Source of the DNA: Bisporella sp. PMI_857
Taxonomy: Eukaryota > Ascomycota > Leotiomycetes > Helotiales > Helotiaceae
Direction of reading: 5' to 3'
DNA: 64,000 nucleotides
NCBI GenBank assembly: GCA_021307315.1
Contig: JAJSPD010000001.1
Span: 1,922,001-1,986,000, forward strand
Shown here: positions 1 to 11,798 of the stretch, in pieces
Position numbering within the stretch: the first letter of the stretch is position 1
Layout: each line of letters begins with the position of its first letter
Notes under the pieces: model-generated
The model's database searches: none
Seen by the model: only the letters and a program-made list of their open reading frames with translations
What the model was told of the DNA's origin: nothing
Made by a program: the position numbers and the translations under genes

Positions 1-2160
1 GAATCATACTTCGCCTATATCATTGGCCGTATCTGCCAACCATTAGTTACATTGATGCCTTAGTTTCATCATTAAATATTCAGGATAGGACAAGAAGCTA
101 TGCAAGAGAGATTGAAACTTACCATAAAGTTTCCCCATCCCTTGGACGAGGACGGATACTTATACCATGATACTGCACTACCAATTCAGCCACCAGCGGA
201 TGATTCATGATTGATTGTTCCACTGAACACATTATACTTTGCATGAGCATTAGCAGGGCAAGTATTACTCCTCCTGCTTCAGCTCCTAGCGCCAAGACGC
301 CCATGTCATTTCCTATGAAGCCAGGATGCAGCATAATCCACTCTCACTTCGATGCGCCATTGCTTGTCCCCCTCCGTGGCACGCTACTGTCAGACCTCTG
401 TACATCAGCTTGAATGGAGGAAGGTTAATACCACAAGAGAACAGTATGCTCCAATGTAGAAAATTAAAAAGGAAGAATTCTGGACCTAAGATAATGTGTT
501 AGTAATTTGTTATCACCACGGCGGTATTTTGATAAACAGGGAAGCTATTTTGAATCAGAGTGGGAAGCTCTACCGAGGTGAATAAGGAGCATCTTTTAGG
601 AGGAATCAGGGGTGGAGCACACCTTTTCATCGTAAAGTCCGTTTCATCATTGGCAAGTTGCGGGAGAACTAATATAGTAGAATAGGAGAACTTGCCTGAT
701 TGCCTTGGATACTCAAGGGAAGAGTGGTTGGGAGATGATGCAGCAGCAGCATCGCCAACTCCATCATCTGATTAGGAATTTGGTGAGCGTTCCCGCTATT
801 CCATTATTTATTATCGCTCGAACCTCAAGATGGGAAGGGGGCTCTCCTGCTCTTGCCTTGACCAGAAGCGCAACGCCAAGGCCGGGTATATGCTAAGCGA
901 GGAGATTCAGGGGCAGGAGACGGCGAAACGATGGTCCGTTCAATGATTCCTGGGTCCATGGTGCAAAGCATTAAGTTGAGGAATGAAATATCTGACGCTA
1001 TTGCATATTGTGAAATGGCAGTTATTGTTTGACATAACGAGAAACAGCCCTCCACACGGAAATTGAACCGGTTCTTCAATAAACCTACCTCAACCTAGCC
1101 TGCATCTCGACTTCTTGATATGATGAAGCGATATCACGCAGTCCTACTATTTGTTCGTCGTTTACCCCATAGGCCGCATTTCACCACGCATCGAGTTGCT
1201 TGACCCAGCGAGCCGCCATCCCATTGACGCATAAAAACTCCGTGGACCAGGGGAAATTTTCCGTTCCGAGCATTACAGGCAACTCGGACGTACTAAGCAT
1301 GAGATCGCAAGAGTAAGAGAGAGCCGCGGGGCGTAGCATCACAACCAAGACAGCACCGATCTACTTATGGGATGCGCAAGTAACGGAGTAGAAACTGCAC
1401 CATATCCAGCCTTTGCTTAAACGTGAAATGGGAAGAAGCCTCCCAGTCCAACTCCTGCTTCATCCCCAACCGCTACGCTGCTGAGCGAAAAACTTTGGGA
1501 TCTATCCGGCGCGGAATACAAACATCACAGGGCGAGGTAATGCGCTGCCGAGAGACAATTGGTCTTATAATCCGGGTCACGTGAGCGCAATTTTTTTGTT
1601 GAACATGTAAATAGTAGATTGGGTAAGTACAAACACGAGGCAGAGGTGCCAGATAGATCAGACATGTTCTGGCTCCAAAGAATCATCGCGATGAATAGTC
1701 TCCGAATAATATAAAGCAGAAATGTAGCCTCCATGACACAGCACCAGCCGTCATTCTACGCTCTTGATTGACTTGGGAATCCCATTGCTATCTTATCCCA
1801 GCATATTCCGAAGGATTGAGAACTTCATTATGCGCACTGACAAACATTATATCATTTGGCTCAAACCGTCACAATTGAAGGAACAAGCCAGTACGGCGAC
1901 GCATTTTCATTCTATCCCTACATACTCCACATTCCCGTGCAGTGAACGTGACCCATATTCCCACCAATTCTTGTTTTCCCCCCCAGAACGCCATTTAGTC
2001 CCATTCCCCAGTCCCATTTCCATGTTGAATAGTCCCAGCAGGCTAAAATGCAGCAAAACAATTCCTCCCAAATTGAACTCTTTAAAACAGCCACCATTAA
2101 CCGCCGTAATTTTCACCGCCGCGTAACCACGAACAAAACATAAAATCCCCTCACTATTAT
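1..2160. other. Intergenic, no gene recognised
   Basis: About 2.2 kb without a gene that I can support. Open frames here are short and have no coherent codon pattern. One weak hint lies on the minus strand at about 119-334, where the translated tail (HPGFIGNDM early, GETLW at the stop) recalls the C-terminus of short-chain dehydrogenases. No upstream Rossmann part is visible, so at most it is a relic. The last 150 bases are the 3' flank of the F-box/WD40 gene. Confidence 0.5.
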
Positions 2161-4319
2161 TTAAGCTCCTTCCGGCCCTTCAAAGCTCCACAACTTAACT
2201 ACTCCATCCTCGCTACCAGTGCATAGTCTCGAATCACTCAACCCAATGCACGTAACAGGTCCTTCATGTACGCCTGAAAACGTCTTCTCGCAGGTCCCAG
2301 TCCTTGCATCCCAGATCTTCACCATATGGTCTTGGGCTCCACTCACAATCCTCAAGGCATCCGCCGCTAAGCTCCAGATGCCCTCCACATGTCCAAAGAA
2401 TTGCTTGAGGCAACGGCCGGACTCCACATCCCAGAGACGGATGGTAGCATCTAAAGCGCTGGTGAGAATATATTTAGGTGGAAGATTAGGGCGGTTGACT
2501 GCCCAGTTAGCGAAATCGGGCGGAGGAGAAGGAGACCGCGAGTAGTCAGATGGAGTTGATACCTCGTCTTCGTTGTCTGGATCTTCAGGTTTATAGTCTG
2601 GGAGCATAACGATTTGTTGAACCGGAGCAACATGTCCGGCGAATGTCTGGATGGTGGTTCCTGTGGTAAGGTCCCAGAGACGCACGGTAAGATCGTCTGA
2701 GGCCGAGAACAGCGTGCCAGACTCTCTATGGAGCCGAACAGCGTTGACCCAGTCAGTGTGTCCTCGGAAAACTTGTCTTGTTCCGGTTTCAAAGTTCCAG
2801 ATCCGTACAGTCTTATCGGCCGAGCCTGACGCCAGTAAATTTCCATCAAAGTGGACGCTGAGTACCTTGTATGTATGGCCTTCCCATGTTTTCATACACT
2901 CTCCAGTTTTCCAATTCCATAGCTTGATAGTGTGGTCCGCGGAACCAGATATCAACTTATTATCATCAAACTGGAGGGTTCGGACACAATCTTGGTGGCC
3001 ACGAAGAGTTCGCAGACATTCTCCGGTTTCTAAGCTCCAGATTTTGATGCTGCAATCATAGGAGCCACTCGCAAGAATGTTATCATCGAACTGAAGACAC
3101 ATGATCCCATTTGTGTGGCCGCGGAATGCCTTGAATCGACACCTTCCATATTTCCAATTGGTACTGACTAGATGACGGTCTCTGTAAACCTGTTTCCATT
3201 TGCGAGTCGCGAGCTCTGCCGAAGCAGACGCATCGCCATTGACGGCAGAGGTACATTGACGTTTGGAACGGTCTGAAGACTTGGTAGGCTGGCCGTCGGA
3301 TGCGAAGGTAGCTGCATCCCGCTTGGTTGCTCCATTTAGAGATGATGATCTTACCATCGTTGTGCTATCATGGTGATCATGTATAATTGATGGTAAGTCA
3401 GGAGAGAATGAATTTGATTGCCGTCCATTTGTGAGTGTGCGTTGTTGCTGTTGGCGTTTCCATTCCCGTAGTCTCTTCTTCTCAAGTAATGGCAAGCCCC
3501 ATCCACACTTGGCACACTTGCGATCTACATGTTGTTCGCACATTTTGTGCCACACCACATCATCTTCAGCCAGGCTATTCCAATCTCGACTGACCTGAGC
3601 TGCTCGGCACAGGGATGCAGCATCAAGGAAACATAGGATTCTGGTAGATACTTCGTTCGGAAGGGCTGTGATGAAGTCGATTTTGATAAGCTCTTTTACT
3701 TGAGCAGAGAGATAGGATAGTTGTGGAAAACAGCATTGTGCAAGGATGCCTTGAAGCATAAGAGTGCGGTGTTTCGCTGGAGCTGCTGAGAATAATGACC
3801 ATACGTGAGAAATGCCTTGTTGATCGGACCTCGATAATGTCTCGAGTTGCTGCTGTTGTTAGAAGTGCCGTCTAGAGGGCCAGATAAACGTACCGTTTGA
3901 AGATTCTCCATCGTAGGCTCGTCTGCCGTTCTCCGACATTTTGAATCGGGTTGATGTCTGTAGCAGAACTTGGTATTGGGGTCCTTTCTGCGGGCAGTGG
4001 TGGTTGTTGTTGTGGTTGGTGACTGTGGGACGCCCTGAGGGTTGTATTGTTGCGGAATATGCTGAGAAAGAAACGGAACCACCACAGACGAACCTGGTCG
4101 ACTTGTTGACGAGGTCCATAAGGTCCGATCACCGTCTTGTTTACAATTGTCCAGCATCTTGATCCGTGTTTCCTCCGCCTCTCTGGCCTGTAAATCCTCC
4201 AGCATGTTTCGCTCCGCCAAATATTCACGATGAGAGGTCGAGAAGCCGTTGTCGGCGGACGTGACTGGTACTTCTACTTCAATAGATGGCTGCACCACCA
4301 GATGGGAGTCTGACGCCAT
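2161..4319 (-). CDS. sconB: F-box/WD40 protein of the SconB/Met30 type, SCF ubiquitin ligase substrate receptor
   Basis: Probable substrate receptor of an SCF ubiquitin ligase that controls sulfur-metabolite repression (role known for Aspergillus SconB, Neurospora SCON-2, yeast Met30). Two exons: 4319-3894, then a very short intron with donor GTACGT and branch-like CTAAC, then about 3849-2161. The acceptor could be 3 nt earlier, giving an intron of 41 or 44 nt and 704-705 residues. A conserved N-terminal stretch ([14 protein letters not shown]) is followed by [14 protein letters not shown], an F-box at about residues 199-245 ([17 protein letters not shown]), the Cys motif [12 protein letters not shown], and seven WD40 repeats from about residue 380 to the end. 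ATG at 4319 is chosen because the frame upstream offers only a GTG. The length and order of parts match the family. Confidence 0.9.
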
Positions 4320-5601
4320 CTCGGCTGGGCACTCAATGGGTGAGCACGCCAGAACCCGGGCCACCTCCCCCCAACAGCGCGCGGACGTTTGAGGGAGACG
4401 AGGATGTCGCCGAAGAGAATGCGATCAGCCCTGCTGCTGATGCTGGTGCTGCCGAGCTGCACACAGTGGCACACCAGATTCGCCTGGAGATTATTGTGCG
4501 ATCATCCAGGGGCGATGGCGATGGGTAATGAGGGTTTGCAGTAATTTGCGCGGTGAAAGCTGAGGTGACTTGGTTGTGGATTGCGTGCTGCCCGGCGCAG
4601 CGAATTGGTCAACAAAACAGATTGGCGAAAAGACGGTGAAATCTTGCAAAGAATGTTGCTCACTTCTTGGAGGGGGAGGGCCAGGAGATTCAGTCGATGA
4701 AAATCTGGGAGCAGATTGTGTGGTGGATTGTGGTGGGTTGTTTTGGTCAGCAAGAATCACAATAATGTGTGTTCTGGTGGATTAGACATGTGTTGTTGGG
4801 GGGTCTGGATTTCTTTTCGTTGCTTCGGGTGGCTGTCCAAGTCCCGCTGCTGGCCGCGATATCACCATCCAGCACAGAGGGTGAACGATGGGTGTTGGTG
4901 CCTGAGGCTGAAATTTCCGAGCACGCAACCAGCACGCCTTTTCCTTCATCAAACTCAAACCAGTGGAAAGGTGAGTCAAGCATGCGGCAAAATTGATATG
5001 ATTAGTCCATTGATGTTCTTAATCACGTTATTTGCGCCTGAATTCATCTCTATTAGCGTACAAATCAATTCCCTCTAGGACTCTTATTTTCTTCTTTTTC
5101 TTTTCTTCTTTTGTGTCAAACAAATCCGGGCCCACTTTTCTCATTCGACCCTGAAGCCTCTTGTCCTGCATACTGTAAGTAGGATATCCTTGCACCTTGG
5201 CACGGCAAGATCTCCACTTGACTAGGCCCAAATGCGGGGGAAAGTACGCTAATTATGTCAAATGCAAGAAGCATCCGATGGCCGGGTGCCGCCTCCCCCC
5301 ATTCCCAATTCCGACATGCCCTCCGAGTCATTGCCAAGCACGGCCCGTGGGATACAATACAAAATACTAGTACTACATAGCCAGCTGCCGCGTGATATAC
5401 CCGCACCCGCCACCTTGCTGAATGTGGATCATTAGGATGATCCTGTCATCGGCCAAAATGGGCAGCAAGGTTTAGATTGAAGGGTAACTGTCGGACGGGA
5501 TAGTAGTATTACTGTACATACTAGCGTGGTGGGGTTGATTTCTTTCCTATGTCATGTTATCACGTGATACATATGGATGGCTAGTTATTTGACCAGGTAA
5601 G
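4320..5601. other. 5' flank of the F-box/WD40 gene
   Basis: About 1.3 kb upstream of the minus-strand sconB-like gene. It is G/T-rich on the plus strand near 4.55-4.85 kb and has a pyrimidine-rich patch near 5085-5115. Overlapping short frames on both strands look like chance. It probably holds the promoter and 5' leader, but I see no element I can name. Confidence 0.4.
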
Positions 5602-5606
5602 CTTTT

Positions 5607-5790
5607 TGTCAGAAATAGGGTTTATCGGGCAAGAGGAATCAATTAGAGGATCTGTAAGGGTATCACGGTGATGGAGATACAAGCTTGTATGAGCGTTATT
5701 CATTAATGATGATATCTACAGTTCTGAGTTGTAAATGAGGGGAAGATGTTTCTAGCTCCTTGGCCTACTTACGTAAGCCGATTCCTGACA
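5607..5790. repeat. Solo LTR, family A copy 1
   Basis: A 184-bp element that begins TGTCAGAAATAGGG and ends CCGATTCCTGACA, so it has TG...CA ends and imperfect inverted termini. It is flanked by a perfect 5-bp duplication CTTTT (5602-5606 and 5791-5795). The same sequence recurs inverted at 9930-10113 and again at 58182-58353. The size, TG/CA ends and 5-bp duplication are those of a retrotransposon LTR left behind by LTR-LTR recombination. No internal region is attached. Confidence 0.85.
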
Positions 5791-5795
5791 CTTTT

Positions 5796-8700
5796 GTATC
5801 CCGTATAGAAACTACAACAACCATCATATCATTATTCAACCACCATACACTTATATATGTCTTCTATTCTATTGACTATATATCGAGAAGGCTTCGGCCT
5901 ACCGGTGTGCACCCAAATATACTACGTTTATGCAACGCCATAGTTTCGTGCTAGATCCTGTTACGGTTTTTGCGCTTTGAGCATGTTCCTCTACCAAAGA
6001 AAAGATTATTTCTACCCGCTAGACGATAAAGTGACAGAAACAAGTTCTAGCTCTGAATCTGACCTCTAAGAAACAGGGAATGTTGAAGGCAAGAGGAAAG
6101 AAGTAGACAATTTGTTGTTCGACCACCCTTTAACAAATGCGCAAAGGAGCCTATATGCTACGGTTGATGATTCCGAAGAATCCGCAAGCTATTAAGGTTT
6201 CTATGTGCTACTGGCCTAGAAAACCCTTTTATAGAAAGAGAGTCTCGGCCGACAAAGAACGGGTCCCCAGCAGGGTCGCTGTCAGGAATAGGAGATCACA
6301 TGACTATAATGGGCCAACTATCCTCTGGCTACTAGCCGAGGAGGCACCTATATATTACAAAGGATCCTCACTTTTCTTTTGATTCTCTAAAGATTAATCT
6401 TATTGCTATTGTATCTAATCTGTTGAATACCATTATTGTTCTATTGCTCTCAAGACTATATCACATCGTTTCTGAACCTCACAGTCGCCGACGGCAGCTG
6501 TCGCCAACTACCATACATCCTACCCACCAGCTCAGCGACGATTACTTCCACAGTTCCCTATCTCTGCCTTTCGTGAGCCAGAGCGCGCACAATTCAGCAC
6601 CCCGTTGCATGGGTAGGGTCGTAGCTGTGGCCTAGACACTCATAGGTGCACGGATGAAAACCTTCTGTAACCATCGCACTAATGAATAGTGCGCAAACCT
6701 GCAGAAATTCCACAGAGAAATGAAGATGAGGAATAGCAAAAGAGGGTTTATCCAACCTTCGCCATCCCAAGATAGGCCAATCAAAGTCAAACAGCCCTCA
6801 AAACCCTACAGACGTCTAAGTCCATACGAGCCCCCAAAGCCACTTTCGACGCCCACAATCCGGAACCAGGTATCCAGATCCAGGTCTAGGAACCAGAAAT
6901 AGGGCCAATCCATAGGGGTAACCAGTCCTGGAAGAGCCAGCCTAGGGTTGTGAGGTCCTGGAGGATCCTATTCTGTAGCGCCGTTAGCAGGTTAGCGAGC
7001 TTCGATAAGGCAAAGAGGAATCTAATAAGTCTCCCGGTACTGACAGCCCGCATGGGTTACGGCAGTAGCGTGGAAGAGGCGACTTAGTAACTAAGCATTG
7101 CATTTCTCCGCAGAGAGCGTGTTTGAAGAAGCGCTCCTAGTACGACATCAAGGTCTATTCCAAACCAATTCTTATCAAAGCGACAACAAGGAGTAGGAAG
7201 TGGGGTACTTCGCTATAAGTCCCAATTGCTCACTAACCCCAAGGCCCCACCTTACAGACAGAAGATCGAAACTATCTGTAAGCTTCGACGCTGCTGAACG
7301 ACTGAAGCCGACAACGCGTTGGGCCACCTTAAAGCTGCCTAGAATGTGTATACACCAAGCAGACCCTCCAGCCGGTGGATCTCCACACTTGCCGCCCAGA
7401 GCAACCGAAGCTCAACAGACAAGAGTTGTAAGCACTTCTCTTTCAAGTTGGTATAGAAGTAAAAGAAAGAAAAGAACTCCCGAAGGTCAACGAACGCCGC
7501 TTTGAAGAAGAAATACGACAGTCATCACTGATTTTTTTTATTTCCGTCATTGAGCACTCAAGAAAACGACAATAAACTTAAATAAGTTGAATATATAGTA
7601 TGGTGGTTTGACGAATTCTTACTTCCTGGTAGTCGTAAACTATCTACCGGAAAAATATCTTCGATTGGTAATCCTGGTTCACACCAGCGAGTATAGCAAA
7701 AGATCCGGAAAAGCAGAAATGCGGTGTTTCTTTGTGACTGATCTCGCATGTGTGCTTTCTATTTGTAATCTGTCCTTTATTGACTATGTCGATCCTATCG
7801 CGTTTGCTACCAACATTGCTGTTAGGTTGGTCACGGCCGGATTCATCTATATATTCAAAGTAGTAAGAACGGACATCCTCTATAATTATGCAGATATAGG
7901 TCTCGCAGATCAGGATTCCGCCCTACTGCTACTCGAAAAATCGACTTTGTCCAATTCTGCTGGTTAGCGCTTTTCCTATGATGTGAATTGACATAAGTGT
8001 TTCGAATTCATCCCACAAAAAGGCATCCAGGATAAAAACGGCAATGGTTCGTTTTCATCCACTACTATTACATGGCGCTTAAGCGGTACCAAAATATATG
8101 ATGTTCGATCGTATTGCTCGGACGGAACGAAAACTACATCTAGCAGCTTTGGCTATTTCGGGATTAGTGAAAGAAGAATGGCTCTAGATCATGTTACTGA
8201 TTAGCTCGCTTTACGATTTCGCAAGGTTGGGGACCGAGAGAGTCAATGTGCATGGTATGATTATAGGTATCGAGGCAGAGATAAATGGAATTTATATATT
8301 CTTGTATGTAACATGGCAAAGGATCCTGGTAATTAATGTTTATATTAGCAAGTTTAAGTAGAATTTCCTCTTGGTAATTAGTGAGGCAAGAGCAAGACAC
8401 ATATAAAGTCTCAGCAATCGCTCTTTCCTGCCAGCTGGCGAGAGTGATAAAGATTCTTTTCTTCAAGTCTTCAGGAGAAAAGAAAGATGGATACATTGAT
8501 GCCTCTCCGTATGTATATTTCATTCCTGTTTTTATTTTCAGTTGTGCTAGAAGTTTCTGCAAATACCTACTGGCTCAACTACCCTGTGCTACCTATATTC
8601 ATTTCTACTCTATTATCCTGCCCATTTCTAGCACAACATTCAAAATCAGCCGCTAATGTATAATAATAGAAAAAGTAATTGTACGACCCTGTCCGGGTCC

Positions 8701-9686
8701 ATCCTCTCCCCTGCCGCCAGGTGAGTTCCACCCACTATACCGTCGAATTCCTTGTCCGTCTCATATTAGTGTTGTGGGCACGAAAATCTTGGCCTGCCAC
8801 TTGCGGGAAAGCAAGTGTTATACTGAAAACATTAAGGTTTTCGCATCTTGAAGGACCTATCAACCGACCACCCTTTAACACATGCAGTTTGCTCACATAC
8901 TGGTTACTCATACCTTGACTGATTTGGAATGATAGATATCGAATGTGGTAATAGCCTTGAGCTGAGAGAGCTTGTGTAAGCATATTTCTTCTGGGCTTGT
9001 TGATCAACTTTAGGCTTCTTTCGTTGCCCACTTTAATTTGATATATACAATAAATAGTTATAACTCTAGATATGATAAAGCACCATAGAACTCACTATTA
9101 AGCTTGATATATGCTAACAACGATATTAGTTCCCCCCATATCTAGCCGTTCGCCCCGTTGCTCCTCTTGTCAAGCCGAGCCGCCCTCCTCCTCCTCCTCC
9201 TCCTCCTCCTTCTCCTCGTCTCGGGCCGGCTCCCTCTTCCCCTCGCCACAGTACTACCCGCTCTCCTACTCCCCTTCCTACTTTCTCTCCTTCTTCGGCT
9301 GTCGCTGAACATATCCTTCCGTATGTACTACTTCGTTACAGATTTTATAGTAGCAGTATAGCACCTTTAATAGTTTAAAGTGCTACTCACGTTATTCTAA
9401 ATTTATGATATTTTTGGCTCAATGGTATTAGGAACAAAAATTACAAAAAAGCACTTGGTTTGGTGGCCGCTTTTTTGGGAGTTGCTATTGGCCTGACCCA
9501 CTTGATGTAAGATATTTTTGGGACATCAAATGTCCACGTAAAGGATTCTTAGTGTAATTTATCTTGTATAATAAATGGATCGAAATTGCGATCGGATACC
9601 TGAAAATACAAATATCATAGCCCCTTATCGTTCTCGTAAGCATAAATAACTAAGTCCGATGCACTCCATGAATATCTATAAGTAAA
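5796..9686. other. Repeat-rich gene-poor stretch with a possible LTR fragment
   Basis: Nearly 3.9 kb without a convincing gene. A possible LTR 5' part starts at 6280 (TGTCAGGAATAGGAG), carries a TATA-like CTATATATT and runs to about 6475, where CATCGTTTCTGA resembles a degraded LTR end. The sequence after it (6480-7500) might be decayed internal retrotransposon DNA. The minus strand at 8194-8523 has an open frame of about 108 residues from an ATG, without recognised homology. A (CCT)n microsatellite lies at about 9184-9216. The word CGACCACCCTTTAACA occurs near 6120 and 8867. Confidence 0.4.
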
Positions 9687-9691
9687 ATAGG

Positions 9692-10122
9692 TGTTTGTAT
9701 CACTCTGTGATACTTCTTGGTTCCGATAACTTGCAATTGCTTAAGTCGGTTACCCACGGGGCACGTAGCACCGCGATCTCAGCGCAGTGCTATTATGCTC
9801 GTTGTAGGTGGTTGAGTCGTTCTTGATTGTATTGTGGGTTTAGGCTACGGCTCTATGGAGTTGGGTGGGAACGAGTGCCACAATTCCCGTGATCCACCGG
9901 ATCACGTGAATACTATTTACATGCATTCCTGTCAGGAATCGGCTTACGTAAGTAGGCCAAGGAGCTAGAAACATCTTCCCCTCATTTACAGCTCAGAACT
10001 GTAGATATCATCATCAATGAATAACGCTCATACAAGCTTGTATCTCCATCACCGTGATACCCTTACAGATCCTCTAATTGATTCCTCTTGCCTGATAAAC
10101 CCTATTTCTGACAATTCCGACA
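9692..10122. repeat. LTR, family C, split by a nested family A LTR
   Basis: Starts TGTTTGTATCACTCTG and ends GCATTC...CGACA once the nested LTR at 9930-10113 is taken out. Flanked by a perfect 5-bp duplication ATAGG (9687-9691 and 10123-10127). Its first part is about 80-90% like the LTR at 53482-53712 in the reverse orientation (shared run around GTCGGTTACCCACGGGGCAC). It is a solo LTR that was itself a target for another solo LTR. Confidence 0.8.
9930..10113. repeat. Solo LTR, family A copy 2, nested in a family C LTR
   Basis: A 184-bp element that begins TGTCAGGAATCGGC and ends CCTATTTCTGACA, inverted relative to copy 1. It is flanked by a perfect 5-bp duplication ATTCC (9925-9929 and 10114-10118). 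Same length as copy 1 with few differences. It sits inside the older family C LTR, which gives a relative insertion order. Confidence 0.87.
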
Positions 10123-10300
10123 ATAGGTGTCACATATAGAGGGCTATAGTCATTCCGCAACTAAGCGTTCGCTTTTTCCGTGTATGCAAAATAGGGTACT
10201 GTATTTGCTATAATAAATATATTCAGATTGATCCACGACGAAAAGGCTGTGCGGTTTCAGCATCATATTCAGCTGTTTACTTGCAACCTTTACTGAAAAT

Positions 10301-10924
10301 TTATGATTCAATGAAATCTGCATGGTACGGTGGTGCACGTTCCAAACTCTCTACTCTCTCTCTTAGTCTTTCGATTTCTCTTTCTCTTTCCCTTTCCCTT
10401 TCTCTTTCCCTTTCCTCATGCATTTTTGTATATTCCTTTTTCCACTCTGACGGCCGGATCGTGATGCGGCCAAAGCGCTCCGTTGGAGATGGTATAAAAA
10501 GAGTGCCCACTTCATTCATATATTCTGAAGGTGGAAATTGCGCATTGTCCCGCAGCCAATAAATATTCAATAGCACCCACTCTAAAAACCTGACGGAATC
10601 ATAGCCGTTACTGAATCCACAAGCATGTTGCACGTCGGGATGCTCTGCTAGGTGCGTCACATATCGCATGTCTCGGATCAGCCTCTCGAGGTGATGCTCG
10701 TAGCTTTCCATGGGGGTTTTTCGCTGGGAGGAGCGTCGAAATAACCGTTTGCACAAGCTGGATTTTTTTGGAACCCATTCGGGAGGGATAATATAGTCGG
10801 GGTTATGCCAGTCAAAAGTATCCTGTTTAGGAGTAGGCGTGAATGTTCCCCTGCGCTCTCCTATAGAATCGACTAGTTGTTGAAAGACTGATGGCATTCT
10901 TTTCGATTTTGGCTTCTTCCCCAT
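10301..10924 (-). CDS. Orphan protein with Glu-Arg repeat coiled-coil tail
   Basis: A single uninterrupted 207-codon frame that starts at an ATG (MGKKPKSKRMPSVFQQ). I do not recognise the family. The first 70 residues are basic and Pro-containing. The middle (about 75-150) looks like an ordered domain rich in aromatic residues (YVTHLAEHPDVQHACGF, RFLEWVLLNIYWLRDN). Residues about 165-195 are an almost pure Glu-Arg tract followed by ERLRERVESLE, predicted charged helix or coiled coil. The tract is encoded by a (CTCTTT/CCCTTT)n-type microsatellite at about 10340-10420 of the plus strand, so its length may vary between strains. It is isolated between solo LTRs. It could be a lineage-specific gene or a captured fragment. 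Confidence 0.55.
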   Translation of the reverse strand: MGKKPKSKRMPSVFQQLVDSIGERRGTFTPTPKQDTFDWHNPDYIIPPEWVPKKSSLCKRLFRRSSQRKTPMESYEHHLERLIRDMRYVTHLAEHPDVQHACGFSNGYDSVRFLEWVLLNIYWLRDNAQFPPSEYMNEVGTLFIPSPTERFGRITIRPSEWKKEYTKMHEEREREREREREREIERLRERVESLERAPPYHADFIES

Positions 10925-11590
10925 TTTGTTGGTTTGATCTTAGACTATGCTAATGTATGATGAGAGATAGGAAGGCGTAAGAGATATAAAAAGACTAGAA
11001 TTATGTGAAGCGTGTATTTATTAATAGAGGAGCTGTTATCGCACAGGTGACGTGGGTGCCATAAACTTGAATATAAGGCCTTTAGGGTTGTGGTTTATAT
11101 AAGATTTCTTGTGGGTAGTGAGCAGTATGGTGGTTGTAGCGTGGTGAGGCTGATCCAGGTTTAGAAGTTCTTCTACTGTGATAGCTTCGAATGGTGGCTC
11201 AACCATATTCTAGCTCGCTGCCCATTTAGCTTTCAAAGTTCTTTAAACATACTTTTAATGTTTAAAATGTGGAATGGAGCTTGTGGATTGAGTTTGGAAT
11301 CGCGCCTAGCCTAACATAAGCCGATCCTATTACTAAATTCCTAGTATATTTGAGGACATAGATCAATAAAGTTTCAACACTTAACCCGTCTTAAAGGTAA
11401 GTCTTTTATATTTACACCAAATTTATAATTTATACTTTTATGATAAACTCAACTTATAGGATGAATTTCTGCAACCCACTTTAGGTACCCGACCCAAATT
11501 CGCGGTCTAGTCATGGCTATTACTGTCGGATGCAAGTAAATTCAGGTCCCCCGTTGTTGCGAATCACCTATAGCAAATTTTAAATTTGAG
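10925..11590. other. AT-rich intergenic stretch
   Basis: About 670 bp upstream of the orphan gene with no coding signal. It presumably includes that gene's promoter. Nothing else is recognisable. Confidence 0.4.
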
Positions 11591-11595
11591 CTTAG

Positions 11596-11793
11596 CGTCG
11601 GAATACCTATCACGTAGCAAAAGACGTAGTAGCTATTGACTACGTTCTTGCTGGTGTGATTCTGGTATTCCTTGATTGTATGATATTCTGGTTCTAAGCT
11701 ACGATCTATCGCCGGGGTTGTAGGTCTCCTGAAAGGACCCACAACTCACGTGTACCAGTGGTCCACGCGATTCTATTTACATACGTACCAACA
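11596..11793. repeat. Solo LTR, family B
   Basis: A 198-bp element running from CGTCGGAATACCTATCACG to TACGTACCAACA, flanked by a perfect 5-bp duplication CTTAG (11591-11595 and 11794-11798). The first base of the expected TG has decayed to C. It aligns along its length with 47249-47439 (shared GCGTAGTAGCTATTGACTAC-like run) and with the flanks of the family A LTR near 58.1-58.4 kb. Confidence 0.75.
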
Positions 11794-11798
11794 CTTAG

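Noticed and set aside
1764..2126. 120-codon plus-strand frame near the 3' end of the F-box/WD40 gene
   Set aside because: Ser/Pro/Phe-rich, no domain, lies in the 3' flank; probably chance.
8194..8523. Minus-strand frame of about 108 codons from an ATG
   Set aside because: Looks mildly protein-like, but a stop lies close upstream, there is no domain, and it sits in decayed repeat DNA; mentioned only in the interval entry.
9158..9361. Poly-Leu/Ser frames over the CCT repeat near 9.2 kb
   Set aside because: Direct product of a (CCT)n microsatellite read in two frames.
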